This document shows, piece by piece, positions 44,181 through 51,752 of a stretch of 64,000 bases of DNA. Origin of the DNA: Megasphaera elsdenii. Lineage in GTDB: Bacteria; Bacillota; Negativicutes; Veillonellales; Megasphaeraceae. A model generated the notes under the pieces. That model saw only the letters and a list, made by a program, of their open reading frames with translations, made no database searches and had not been told where the DNA came from. The translations under genes and the position numbers were made by a program. Numbering within the stretch: the first letter of the stretch is position 1; the number at the start of each line of letters is the position of its first letter. The stretch spans positions 1 through 64,000 of the forward strand of contig NZ_JAJBQV010000002.1 of the NCBI RefSeq assembly GCF_020539865.1, given 5' to 3'.

Positions 44181-44396
44181 TTACGCTTTTTCACTTTCAT
44201 CGCCAGCACATTTTAATCGTTTTTTTACAGCCTTTTCAAATTTAGGCCTGGGAATCATGACCCGGTGGCCGCAGCCAGTGCAGCGGATGACGAAATCGAC
44301 ACCGATGCGCAGGACTTCCCATTCATTGCAGCCGCAAGGATGGGCCTTCTTCATCTGAACGATGTCACCTACATAATAACGAATAAAATCAGCCAT
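44181..44396 (-). CDS. DUF951 family small zinc-ribbon-like protein
   Basis: A 71-residue DUF951 protein. YYVGDIVQMKKAHPCGCNEWEVLRIG then DFVIRCTGCGHRVMIPR (quoted in parts: HPCGCNEWEV and RCTGCGHRVMIPR) holds four Cys in two CxC/CxxC pairs that may bind zinc. The role is unknown; in Firmicutes the gene is often near ychF or mechanosensitive-channel genes. I start at the ATG at 44396 with AAGGAGG 7 bp upstream. It ends just upstream of the his promoter region, on the same strand. Confidence 0.9.
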   Translation of the reverse strand: MADFIRYYVGDIVQMKKAHPCGCNEWEVLRIGVDFVIRCTGCGHRVMIPRPKFEKAVKKRLKCAGDESEKA

Positions 44397-44481
44397 CAAA
44401 ATTCCTCCTTCAATAGACAATATTATAATATATGATTATATAGCCCCAAGGCCCCCTTCGCAAGGGAATGGGCCGCCGCGA

Positions 44482-44510
44482 TTGACCTGCTATAGTGCCT
44501 GTGTTAAGAT
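44482..44510 (+). promoter_or_regulatory. Promoter for the HAAS/DUF1700 cluster
   Basis: TTGACC (44482-44487), 17 bp spacer, TAAGAT (44505-44510), 32 bp before the TTG start at 44543. Confidence 0.6.
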
Positions 44511-44542
44511 AACAGGTAATGAATTGAAGAGGAGGAATTGTT

Positions 44543-44851
44543 TTGAAATCATCGATGAGCCGGCAGAACCTGCGCCGGTCCTATCTCATCTGTTACATTA
44601 TCGGCACAATCTGTACGGTCTGCGCCATCGCGCTCCTGGCCTGGGTGGCCATCTGCATCGCCTTGGAAAAAGAGCCGCTGGCGTCGGTCGCCTTTTTACC
44701 GGACATGCCGGTATTTGCCATCTTCATGGTCATCATCGCCATCGCGGCTATCAGCGTCGCTGCCTGGCAGTACGGGGCGACGTTTCACCAGCGCTATGAA
44801 GCACTCACAGGAAAGGAAGGGCCTGACAGGGTAAAGCATGAGAAAGAATGA
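44543..44851 (+). CDS. Small membrane protein with two helices
   Basis: A 102-residue protein with a basic N-terminus and two hydrophobic segments (about 14-42 and 57-78), and a charged C-terminus. The start is a TTG at 44543 with AGGAGG 7 bp upstream. It overlaps the DUF1700 gene by 14 bp, so the two are coupled. I do not recognise a family. Its first position in a three-gene unit with a HAAS protein suggests a membrane partner or sensor. Confidence 0.65.
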   Translation: MKSSMSRQNLRRSYLICYIIGTICTVCAIALLAWVAICIALEKEPLASVAFLPDMPVFAIFMVIIAIAAISVAAWQYGATFHQRYEALTGKEGPDRVKHEKE

Positions 44852-45554
44852 ATTTATGGACCTCTTGCGCTACTATTTCCGCAAGAGTGACAAAAATGAC
44901 TTGAAAGGCATCATCGAAGACTGCGAAGAACAGTTCCGCCTCGGTGCCAAAGAAGGAAAGTCGGAAGAAGAAATCTGCTGCAAACTGGGACATCCCAAAA
45001 ACATTTACCGCTACTATATCGGCGAACCCATCGTCCCGGAAGACAATCCGCGTATGCCTGGCGACGAATACGGAGCCTATGGCGATTTCGGTCCAGGCGT
45101 GGAAGACCGCGTCTTCTATGACCAGGACCAGAGCGATGAATACTACCGTCAGCAACAGCTAGCCCAGCAGCAACGCCGTTACGAACGGGAACAAGCCATG
45201 CGCCAGCGCTACGCCGCCGAAGCCGCCAAGACGGGCAAGGATTTCAACTGGAACGACGGCGACAGCCAGATGGGCCAGGCAGCGAAAGCCGTTGCCAGCC
45301 CCTTCCTGGACGTCTTAGGGACCCTCTTCGGCATCCTCAGCGGCTTCCTCTACCTGGCCTTGGCCATCGTCATCCTGGCTGCCATCGGCATTTCCTTCAT
45401 CCCGGCCTACGCTTATACGGATCTCCTGCCCTTGCCGACGCTCTCCATGGTGACGCGGGTCCTCGTCGTCCTGACAGTCCTCTTCGCCGCCATGACGGCC
45501 AGCTCGGCCAGCTCAGCCTGCCACGCCGCAGCCCGCAGAAAGGGGGCGCAGTAA
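44838..45554 (+). CDS. HAAS/DUF1700 domain membrane protein
   Basis: A 238-residue protein. The N-terminal 65 residues match the HAAS/DUF1700 signalling helix domain (MRKNEFMDLLRYYFRK, DDCEEQF-like EDCEEQFRLGAKEGKSEEEI, LGHPKNIYRYY). A Gln/Arg-rich coiled linker (100-150) follows, then two or three hydrophobic helices (about 160-225). HAAS proteins are commonly encoded with a PadR-type regulator and take part in membrane stress signalling. No PadR is adjacent here. The gene ends at the ATG of the next gene. Confidence 0.78.
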   Translation: MRKNEFMDLLRYYFRKSDKNDLKGIIEDCEEQFRLGAKEGKSEEEICCKLGHPKNIYRYYIGEPIVPEDNPRMPGDEYGAYGDFGPGVEDRVFYDQDQSDEYYRQQQLAQQQRRYEREQAMRQRYAAEAAKTGKDFNWNDGDSQMGQAAKAVASPFLDVLGTLFGILSGFLYLALAIVILAAIGISFIPAYAYTDLLPLPTLSMVTRVLVVLTVLFAAMTASSASSACHAAARRKGAQ

Positions 45555-46031
45555 ATGAAGCGCGTCTTCATCCTCCTCATCCTGACACTGGCCTGCGCCT
45601 TCGGCAGCTACACGTCCTTCATGAGCAACGATTACGGTCCGCTGAAGCATTGGATGGCTTATTATAAAGAATATAAAGAAATACAGGGAGCCTTGGACAA
45701 GGGCAATGCCAGCAAGGCCGAACTCCTGGCTAAATTAAAGGCGATGTACCCGGAAAAAGCCGACCAGATCGAAGCCCAGTTCAAGGCGAAATACGGCAAC
45801 CTCAAGGATTCGGCTGAAGATGCCGGCGACACGGTCAAATCGAAGTGGGATTCCTATACCCGTGACGACAGCCCTAGCCGCAGCCGTTCCCAATCTCAGT
45901 CCCAGATCCATAACGGCCAGTCCTCTTCCCGAACAAGCCAAATCCAGAACAGCCGCAGCAGTCAGAACAGCAACCATGCCAACGACCGGGACCATAAGAC
46001 AGACGGTCATGATAACAACCGGGTCCGTTAA
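45555..46031 (+). CDS. Exported low-complexity protein, unknown function
   Basis: A 158-residue protein with a signal peptide or signal anchor (1-19), a short helical part (YKEYKEIQGALDKGNASKAELLAKLKAMYPEKADQIEAQF, seen as heptad-like Ala/Leu/Lys text) and a tail of about 55 residues rich in Ser, Gln, Asn, Arg and His. It directly follows the DUF1700 stop and is translated from the same message. I do not recognise it. The tail is likely disordered. Confidence 0.65.
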   Translation: MKRVFILLILTLACAFGSYTSFMSNDYGPLKHWMAYYKEYKEIQGALDKGNASKAELLAKLKAMYPEKADQIEAQFKAKYGNLKDSAEDAGDTVKSKWDSYTRDDSPSRSRSQSQSQIHNGQSSSRTSQIQNSRSSQNSNHANDRDHKTDGHDNNRVR

Positions 46032-46061
46032 ATTTTCATACTAACAAATAATAGTTATCCG

Positions 46062-46090
46062 TTGACATTAAGATTGAAAAGTGCTACAAT
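46062..46090 (+). promoter_or_regulatory. Strong promoter of rubrerythrin gene
   Basis: TTGACA (46062-46067), 17 bp spacer, TACAAT (46085-46090). The distance to the ATG is 68 bp. No clear PerR-type operator could be assigned. Confidence 0.8.
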
Positions 46091-46158
46091 AAAATCAACC
46101 CAAATAGGTGCTAAAAAATGATTTTGAATATAACTTTTTGTCAAGGAGGAAATGAATT

Positions 46159-46698
46159 ATGGAATTAAAAGGTTCGAAAACAGAAAAAAACTTACAAGCT
46201 GCCTTTGCAGGTGAATCTCAGGCCCGCAACAAATACACTTATTATGCCAGTGTAGCTAAAAAAGCAGGCTACGAACAGATCAAAGCCTTCTTCGAAGAAA
46301 CGGCCAACAACGAAAAAGAACACGCTAAAATCTGGTTCAAGCTCCTCAACGGCGGCGAATTGCCGAACGACATCAACGCACTGAAAGACGCTGCTGCCGG
46401 CGAACATTACGAATGGACGGAAATGTATCCGACCTTTGCTAAAGAAGCCCGCGAAGAAGGCTTCGACAAAATCGCCTTCTTATTTGAAAAAGTTGCTGAA
46501 ATCGAAAAACACCACGAAGAACGCTACCTCGCTCTCTTGGCTAACGTCGAAAAACAGGAAGTCTTCAAGAAATCCGAAAAGAAAACCTGGATTTGCCGCA
46601 ACTGTGGTTTCATCGTAGAAGCTGTCGAAGCTCCGAAAGTCTGCCCGGTCTGTGCTCATCCCCAGTCCTTCTTCGAACTCCGCAACGTCAATTACTAA
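46159..46698 (+). CDS. rbr: Rubrerythrin
   Basis: A 179-residue peroxide-scavenging non-haem iron protein of anaerobes. The N-terminal ferritin-like domain has di-iron ligands in [28 protein letters not shown] and [14 protein letters not shown]. The C-terminal rubredoxin-like domain (about 143-179) has WICRNCGF and [12 protein letters not shown], giving four Cys for one iron. It reduces hydrogen peroxide with electrons from NADH via a reductase. Single gene with its own strong promoter, AAGGAGG before the ATG, and a perfect terminator downstream. Confidence 0.96.
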   Translation: MELKGSKTEKNLQAAFAGESQARNKYTYYASVAKKAGYEQIKAFFEETANNEKEHAKIWFKLLNGGELPNDINALKDAAAGEHYEWTEMYPTFAKEAREEGFDKIAFLFEKVAEIEKHHEERYLALLANVEKQEVFKKSEKKTWICRNCGFIVEAVEAPKVCPVCAHPQSFFELRNVNY

Positions 46699-46758
46699 GC
46701 AGTGTTCGTGGTTAGCAATAGCCCCTGCTAAGGGCATGGCTAACGAGGTTTGATGTAT

Positions 46759-46826
46759 GATGTTTGAGGCGATTACTTTAAATTTAAAAACATCCCCATC
46801 AAACATCAAACTTTCAACTTCAAACG
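46759..46826 (+). repeat. Dispersed AT-rich repeat, copy 3
   Basis: Contains TTTAAATTTAAAAACATCC, CATCAAACATCAAAC and TTTCAACTTCAAAC, as in copies at 21021 and 29519. It is followed by the hairpin at 46829. Confidence 0.7.
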
Positions 46827-46828
46827 CA

Positions 46829-46862
46829 AAAAGAGGCTGTCGCCAAGGCGACAGCCTCTTTT
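46829..46862. terminator. Perfect bidirectional terminator
   Basis: A 16-bp perfect stem (46829-46844 and 46847-46862) with a 2-nt loop as written, between convergent rubrerythrin and response-regulator genes. Confidence 0.9.
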
Positions 46863-46863
46863 G

Positions 46864-47571
46864 CTATTCTTCTACGCGGAAACGATAACCGTTTCCCCAA
46901 ACGGTTTCGATGGCTGTGAATTCGGGCTCGACTTCATTGAGCTTGTCCCGCAAGCGGTTGACGTGGACCGTCACCGTCGCCAGTTCGCCCAAGGCATCGA
47001 GATGCCATATCATCTCAAAGAGGTACTTCTTAGAGATGATATGGTTGGGATGGCGGGCCAGGAACAAGAGCAGGTTGAATTCTTTCCCAGTCAGATTGAT
47101 TTCCCTTTTCCCCCGGAAGACCTGGTGGCGCTTGATGAAAATGCGCAAGTCGCCGACTTGGATATCCGGCTTATTGTCATCGACATCCTGGAGACGTACC
47201 CCTAACAGTCTCTGATGGATTTCCAGATGGGCCTTCAAGCGAGCCATCATTTCCGACGGATTAAAAGGCTTAACGATATAATCGTCAGCGCCGAGTCCCA
47301 ATCCTTTAATCTTATCGTCATCGCTCCCCCGAGCGGTGATAAAAAGGATGGGGACATTGCTGATATCCCGCAGCTTGCGGCACAACAGAAAACCATCCGT
47401 GTCGGGCAGGCCGACGTCCAGCAGGACCGCTTCGATGGCTCCGCCATCAAAGATTTTCATGCCTTCCTTTCCTGTCATGGCTACGGATACTTCAAAGCCG
47501 TTGGCCTCGAGAAAATCCCGTTCGATAGCAGCAATCATACTGTCATCTTCAATAATCAAAACGTGCGCCAT
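46864..47571 (-). CDS. OmpR/PhoB-family response regulator (orphan)
   Basis: A 235-residue DNA-binding response regulator. The receiver domain (1-120) has the acidic pair in IIEDDSM, phospho-acceptor D52 in VLLDVGLPD, the switch Thr in LFITARG and the Lys in DDYIVKPF. The C-terminal winged helix (about 135-235) has EINLTGKEFNLLLFLARHP and TVHVNRLRDKLN. No histidine kinase is adjacent, so its partner and targets are unknown. GAGGGGG lies 8 bp before the ATG. It is 32 bp downstream of dacF and may be cotranscribed with it. Confidence 0.92.
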   Translation of the reverse strand: MAHVLIIEDDSMIAAIERDFLEANGFEVSVAMTGKEGMKIFDGGAIEAVLLDVGLPDTDGFLLCRKLRDISNVPILFITARGSDDDKIKGLGLGADDYIVKPFNPSEMMARLKAHLEIHQRLLGVRLQDVDDNKPDIQVGDLRIFIKRHQVFRGKREINLTGKEFNLLLFLARHPNHIISKKYLFEMIWHLDALGELATVTVHVNRLRDKLNEVEPEFTAIETVWGNGYRFRVEE

Positions 47572-47603
47572 AACTATACCCCCTCGTTGTGCTTCCGGTC
47601 AGG

Positions 47604-48446
47604 CTATTTCCCCGTCTGCAATCTTCGGAAGCCGTAATCTAAAATGGTCGGTGCATCAGTCCAGCGGTTGTCGTCATTAAACAGGACTAAGACCAGCGTA
47701 TGACCGTTGCGCGTTGCCGAAGCAACGAGACATTCGCCAGCAGCATTGGTAAAGCCGGTCTTGATACCGTTCGCGCCGGGATAACCGCTCGTCAGGAAAT
47801 GGTTCGTCGTCGTGACGTGCTTCGGTGCCCGACCATCCATGTATTTTACATCATAGGATTTCAGTCCTACAATATACCGAAATTCAGGAAAGTTTTTCAT
47901 CCCGTAAGCAGCCATCTTGGCCATGTCGATGGCCGTCGTGTGGTGATGGGCCGCCGTCAAACCATTGGGATTGACGAAATTCGTATGGGCAGCTCCCATT
48001 TTGACCGCTTCCTGGTTCATTTTTTCCGCATAGCCCGCGACAGACCCCCCCAAAGTCTGGGCGACGGCAACAGCGGCATCGTTCCCGGAAACGACCATCA
48101 TACCCCGCAGGGCTTCGCGGATAGAAAGGGGATCGCCCGGTGTGATTCCCAAGCAGGAAGGTTCCGTATTGGCTGCTTCCCAGGAAATCTGCAAGGGCTG
48201 GTCCAGCTTATCCTTATATTGGTCCAAGGCCGTAATGAGGGTGACGATTTTCGTCGTGCTCGCCGGGTGGACCCATTTGGTCGGATAGACCTGATATAAT
48301 ACTTTACCTGTATCGACATCGATCATGCAGGCCGATTCAGCAATCGTCGGCGGCATATCGGCTTGAGCCGTCACCGTCATGGCGCTAATCAAAAAACCGA
48401 CAGCAATGACCGTCGTCAGCATAATGCGCTTTAAAATAGAAAACAT
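47604..48446 (-). CDS. D-alanyl-D-alanine carboxypeptidase (DacF/PBP5-like)
   Basis: A 280-residue periplasmic class C low-mass penicillin-binding protein that trims the terminal D-Ala of peptidoglycan pentapeptides. A signal peptide (about 1-29, ending TAQA) precedes the catalytic domain with the three serine-enzyme motifs: HPASTTKI (SxxK), VSGNDAAV (SxN) and NGIKTGFT (KTG). It lacks the C-terminal PBP5 domain and membrane anchor of larger relatives, so it ends just after the catalytic part. GGAAGGAG precedes the ATG. Confidence 0.92.
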   Translation of the reverse strand: MFSILKRIMLTTVIAVGFLISAMTVTAQADMPPTIAESACMIDVDTGKVLYQVYPTKWVHPASTTKIVTLITALDQYKDKLDQPLQISWEAANTEPSCLGITPGDPLSIREALRGMMVVSGNDAAVAVAQTLGGSVAGYAEKMNQEAVKMGAAHTNFVNPNGLTAAHHHTTAIDMAKMAAYGMKNFPEFRYIVGLKSYDVKYMDGRAPKHVTTTNHFLTSGYPGANGIKTGFTNAAGECLVASATRNGHTLVLVLFNDDNRWTDAPTILDYGFRRLQTGK

Positions 48447-48733
48447 CCAAGGTCTCCTTCCTCATCTAACAAAATTATGAATTGCCAGGGAATACAAATT
48501 CTACAATAACTTATTAATTTATTATATTTTTAATCAAAACATCTGTCAATAAAAAGAGGCCGTCATCATGTGACAGCCTCTTTAGCCCTTAGCCGTTCGT
48601 AGGGGCCGTCCCAGCGGGCGGCCCGCCACGGACAGTCAGCCACATACCTAACCAACCTGATGGCATGTTTTGTTTACGACCTGCGGCCTGCGGACCGCGA
48701 CCGGCGGGCGCCCCACGTGGGCGCCTCTACAAA
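48447..48733. other. Gene-free region with hairpin and repeats
   Basis: A terminator-type hairpin (48551-48583) and two GTAGGGGC-type units (about 48598-48628, and 48700-48731 as GGGCGCCCCACGTGGGCGCC). No gene or clear promoter could be assigned apart from the upstream region of dacF. Confidence 0.65.
48551..48583 (-). terminator. Terminator of the CpXC operon
   Basis: AAAGAGGCCGTCA (48553-48565) pairs with TGACAGCCTCTTT (48571-48583) with one mismatch; on the minus strand a T run follows. It ends the unit 48734-51248. Confidence 0.7.
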
Positions 48734-49534
48734 TTATTCCGGCTTCACTTCGGCCCGGAAGATTTCGTCGCCGATGGTCTTGACCCAGAAACCGATGAGG
48801 TTGCCATAGGTTTCGCGGTTCTTGTCTTCTTCGGCAGCTTTAATGATGTACGTCGTGAACTGGCGGGCCCAGGAATAGCCGAAACGGTCGAACTGAGCCT
48901 TGCGGTTGGCATCAGCAATCTGTTCGATGATGGGCAGGAAGATACCCTTCGTCACTTCTTTCAAGTGGTCCGTAATGGGATAGACATAGGCCATGCCCTT
49001 GGCATCTTTCTGCATGAAGACCAGGGCCAGCTTATCCGGGTCATGGCTTTCGTCGGCATAGTCGATATGATAAGCTTCCAAAGGCAGGCGTTCCTTATCT
49101 TCCTGGCTCAGGAGCTGATAAGCACCGTATTTGATGATTTCATAGAGGCGGTCATCGTAAGCGCTTTCTAATTCGATGATCTTTTCCCGCCATTCGCCCC
49201 AGGTCAGGGTAGCCCGGCAGGTATACGTCGTGAAAGACGGAGATCCCAAGGCATCCTGGACTTCTTTCGACGTGACCCGTTCCTTCGGGTCCGGAATGTG
49301 CCAGACCAGGAGCTTCTTGTCGCGGTCGATATAGAGGCACTTGCTTTCCATATGGATCTTGGCGTGACAGTGAGGGCACGTATAGAAGAATAAGTTTTCG
49401 TCGAAATGGACGCGTTCACTCATTTTCGCATCGGCCGTGTCGATGACATCCCACGTGTGGAAAACGCCGTATTCGTGACAAGCCGGGCACTGGACGGTGA
49501 CGTCCAGGTCATGGGTTCCGTTTCTTTTGGCCAT
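48734..49534 (-). CDS. CpXC-domain zinc-ribbon protein
   Basis: A 266-residue protein. The N-terminus has two Cys pairs with the CpXC signature (VQCPACHEYG near residue 15 and YTCPHCHAKIH near 53), forming a likely zinc ribbon, then the beta-rich CpXC domain (to about 90). The remaining 170 residues are helical and not recognised. Proteins of this type are of unknown function. It begins 3 bp after the macro-domain gene (RBS GGAAGGAG) and is the last gene of a three-gene unit with the methyltransferase-CsoR fusion. Confidence 0.8.
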   Translation of the reverse strand: MAKRNGTHDLDVTVQCPACHEYGVFHTWDVIDTADAKMSERVHFDENLFFYTCPHCHAKIHMESKCLYIDRDKKLLVWHIPDPKERVTSKEVQDALGSPSFTTYTCRATLTWGEWREKIIELESAYDDRLYEIIKYGAYQLLSQEDKERLPLEAYHIDYADESHDPDKLALVFMQKDAKGMAYVYPITDHLKEVTKGIFLPIIEQIADANRKAQFDRFGYSWARQFTTYIIKAAEEDKNRETYGNLIGFWVKTIGDEIFRAEVKPE

Positions 49535-49537
49535 AGG

Positions 49538-50284
49538 TTACACTCCTTCCGCATTGCTGACCGGATACAAGGCCATGATCTGCGACGCAGCCTGTTCTAT
49601 GTCGACGAGGCTGCGCTTCTTCAATTTCAAGAAAGGATGGATGATGGCTTCGATTTTCTTGACTTCTTCCGACAAAGCAATCGGGTCCGGTGCGTCATCG
49701 CGGCTCTGCAGCAAAGCCAAGGCAGGAGCGGCTTCTTCCATCATGGCCGCCTGTTCATTGCCGGCAGCGTCTCCCAAATGGCGAAGCCAGAAAAAGACAG
49801 CCCCTTTCGTGTAAGCTTCCTGTTCTTCCGGGCTCGTGCAGACCATGTCGATGCGGTCGAAACCGGTCCCATCGGTCAGGAGCAAAGGAACGACGGCAGC
49901 AGCAGCACGCTGCAGGGGATACCGTTTTTCTTCTGTACTCAGCGAAGCAAACGCGACGTGCTTCAAATGCTTTTCATTGGCCAAGTGGATGGCTTTCTTA
50001 TAGGCCGACAACAATTCCCCTTCTTCACCGCGCTTGCCGCCTACCCAGTACGGCCCGACAGCGTGGATGATGAAAGGGGCCTTCAATTTATAGCCTTTAG
50101 TCATGACGGCACTGCCGACGTGGCACATGCCGATGGTTCGGCACGAGGCGGAAAAAGACAAACCGCCTTTCTGATGAATCTTACTGCTGACGCTATTCGT
50201 TGGCAAGAGCGTCGAGCTGGCAGAATATACGATTCCGTCGGCTTTCCACTCCGATAAATCACCTAATACTACACGAAACTGCAT
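49538..50284 (-). CDS. Divergent macro-domain protein
   Basis: A 248-residue protein. The N-terminal 150 residues follow the macro-domain pattern: MQFRVVLGDLSEWKADGIVYSAS, then GSAVMTKGYKL, FIIHAVGPYW, ELLSAYKKAIHLANEKHLKHVAFASLST (quoted in parts: HAVGPYW and HVAFASLST). Macro domains bind or hydrolyse ADP-ribose. Here the catalytic NAAN is replaced by SASS and the Gly-rich loop by TNSVSSKI, so hydrolysis of ADP-ribosyl groups looks unlikely. The C-terminal 90 residues are helical. Start at 50284 (AAAGGGTG upstream). It lies 46 bp after the fusion gene. Confidence 0.75.
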   Translation of the reverse strand: MQFRVVLGDLSEWKADGIVYSASSTLLPTNSVSSKIHQKGGLSFSASCRTIGMCHVGSAVMTKGYKLKAPFIIHAVGPYWVGGKRGEEGELLSAYKKAIHLANEKHLKHVAFASLSTEEKRYPLQRAAAAVVPLLLTDGTGFDRIDMVCTSPEEQEAYTKGAVFFWLRHLGDAAGNEQAAMMEEAAPALALLQSRDDAPDPIALSEEVKKIEAIIHPFLKLKKRSLVDIEQAASQIMALYPVSNAEGV

Positions 50285-50330
50285 CGTAGTCACACCCTTT
50301 CCAAATGGATACTCTGGCCTTATTATACCA

Positions 50331-51248
50331 TTACTTGACAAAGGTATTAATAGCTTTCTTGAGATTTTCTACGGCGTCTGCGTCGTGTTCGCAAATCGCA
50401 TCGACGATGCAGTGGTCGATATGGTCTTTGAGGATAACCCGGCTCACACCGGCAACAGCTGAATGGACGGCGGCCAGCTGAACCAGGACGTCGCTGCAGT
50501 CGCGGCCGTCTTCGATCATGCGCTTAATGGCTTCGACGTGGCCTGTAATACGCGACAAGCGGTTGAGGACGCGTTTTGTTTCTGTATGATGGTAGGCATG
50601 GTGCAGGGCCCGGGCTGTCCTATGGTCCGGCTGTTCCTCGTCATCATAGACAAAATCGCTTTCGTCAGCATTCTTGACGACTTTGATGAAATAGAACTGC
50701 TCCGTATCCATGGCGATGACGACGGAAAAACCGGCGCTGATCAACCTCTCTTCCAAGACGTCGACCGGAGGCAATACGGGCTGGCCGCCGTGGATGGCGT
50801 TGACGGCCTTGCGGGGCATATCGTGCATGATGAGCAGCATCCCACCCGGTACCAGGGCCTCATAGAGGCGGCGGATGACGTCGCGGCTGTGTTCGGCAAT
50901 GTGGGGATAGAAATTGAGACAGCAGACGACATCATAATGTTTTTTGAGGAAAGCGTATTTCAAGACATCCCCTGTCGTAAAGGTAACATTGGCCAGGTAG
51001 GAAAATTTTTCCTTAGCCACATCGATCATCTGCTGGGAATAGTCAAAGCCTTCCACACGACCTTCATCACCAGTGGCTGCTGACAAATACGGCAAGAGCA
51101 CGCCTGTCCCGCAGCCGGCATCGAGGATATCCGAACCGGGCCGGATTCCAGCCAGCGTCATGAAAGACGATAGGATGCTGGCATCGGCCTTGCGGTCGCG
51201 ATCCCAGTTCCTGGCATAATTTTCAAAGAATACATGTTCTTTATCCAT
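50331..51248 (-). CDS. SAM methyltransferase fused to a CsoR/RcnR-type metal-sensor domain
   Basis: A 305-residue two-domain protein. The first part (about 1-190) is a class I SAM methyltransferase: ILDAGCGTGVLLPYL (motif I), EGFDYSQQMIDVAKEK, FTTGDVLKYAF, LVPGGMLLIMHD. The second (about 217-305) follows the CsoR/RcnR/FrmR fold (DUF156): KRVLNRLSRITGHVEAIKRMIE, DCSDVLVQLAAVHSAV, LKDHIDHCIVDA. C251, H276 and C280 reproduce the C-x24-H-x3-C copper-site spacing of CsoR, and a His-rich stretch (LHHAYHHTE) precedes it. CsoR domains repress efflux genes; a fusion to a methyltransferase is unusual. It leads the unit with the macro and CpXC genes. The methyl acceptor is unknown. Confidence 0.85.
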   Translation of the reverse strand: MDKEHVFFENYARNWDRDRKADASILSSFMTLAGIRPGSDILDAGCGTGVLLPYLSAATGDEGRVEGFDYSQQMIDVAKEKFSYLANVTFTTGDVLKYAFLKKHYDVVCCLNFYPHIAEHSRDVIRRLYEALVPGGMLLIMHDMPRKAVNAIHGGQPVLPPVDVLEERLISAGFSVVIAMDTEQFYFIKVVKNADESDFVYDDEEQPDHRTARALHHAYHHTETKRVLNRLSRITGHVEAIKRMIEDGRDCSDVLVQLAAVHSAVAGVSRVILKDHIDHCIVDAICEHDADAVENLKKAINTFVK

Positions 51249-51307
51249 AGGGATTCCCCTTTTTCGAGTCTATAGTAAGCAAGTAGTTCGTGCCCCTAAG
51301 AAACACG

Positions 51308-51340
51308 AAAAAAGCCTGTCGCTCATGCAACAGGCTCTTT
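51308..51340 (-). terminator. Terminator of the tRNA cluster
   Basis: AGCCTGT and ACAGGCT (51313-51319 and 51330-51336) with a 10-nt loop; on the minus strand a T run (51308-51313) follows. Confidence 0.8.
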
Positions 51341-51344
51341 GGCT

Positions 51345-51430
51345 TGGTGCGGTTGGGGGGACTTGAACCCCCATGAACTTTCGTTCACTACCCCCTCAAA
51401 GTAGCGCGTCTGCCATTCCGCCACAACCGC
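51345..51430 (-). tRNA. tRNA-Leu (anticodon GAG), copy 1
   Basis: An 86-nt class II tRNA with acceptor GCGGTTG, anticodon loop TTGAGGG (GAG), long variable arm GTGAACGAAAGTTCAT, TTCAAGT in the T arm and encoded CCA. It differs from copy 2 by a compensating pair in the variable arm. Confidence 0.95.
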
Positions 51431-51454
51431 ATATAAAATTGTAAAAAAAGAATA

Positions 51455-51531
51455 TGGCGACCCCGATCAGATTTGAACTGACGATCTTCGCCGTGACAGG
51501 GCGACATGTTAAACCGCTACACCACGGGGCC
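51455..51531 (-). tRNA. tRNA-Asp (anticodon GTC), copy 1
   Basis: A 77-nt tRNA with acceptor GGCCCCG, anticodon loop CTGTCAC (GTC), TTCAAAT in the T arm and encoded CCA. The sequence is the same as copy 2 at 51753. Confidence 0.95.
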
Positions 51532-51564
51532 GTTTCTATTCAGCGCTCCTCTCTTGAGAAGCTA

Positions 51565-51650
51565 TGGTGCGGTTGGGGGGACTTGAACCCCCATGAGCTT
51601 TCGCTCACTACCCCCTCAAAGTAGCGCGTCTGCCATTCCGCCACAACCGC
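51565..51650 (-). tRNA. tRNA-Leu (anticodon GAG), copy 2
   Basis: Like copy 1, but the variable arm reads GTGAGCGAAAGCTCAT: an A-T pair has become G-C, so the stem is kept. Confidence 0.95.
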
Positions 51651-51668
51651 ATGATAGGTAATTGATGT

Positions 51669-51744
51669 TGGTGCTCAGGGACGGAATTGAACCGCCGACA
51701 CGGGGATTTTCAGTCCCCTGCTCTACCGACTGAGCTACCTGAGC
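51669..51744 (-). tRNA. tRNA-Phe (anticodon GAA)
   Basis: A 76-nt tRNA with acceptor GCTCAGG, anticodon loop CTGAAAA (GAA), TTCAATT in the T arm, discriminator A and encoded CCA. Its discriminator fits the UGGU of the T-box at 16.4 kb. Confidence 0.96.
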
Positions 51745-51752
51745 AAAAAAAG

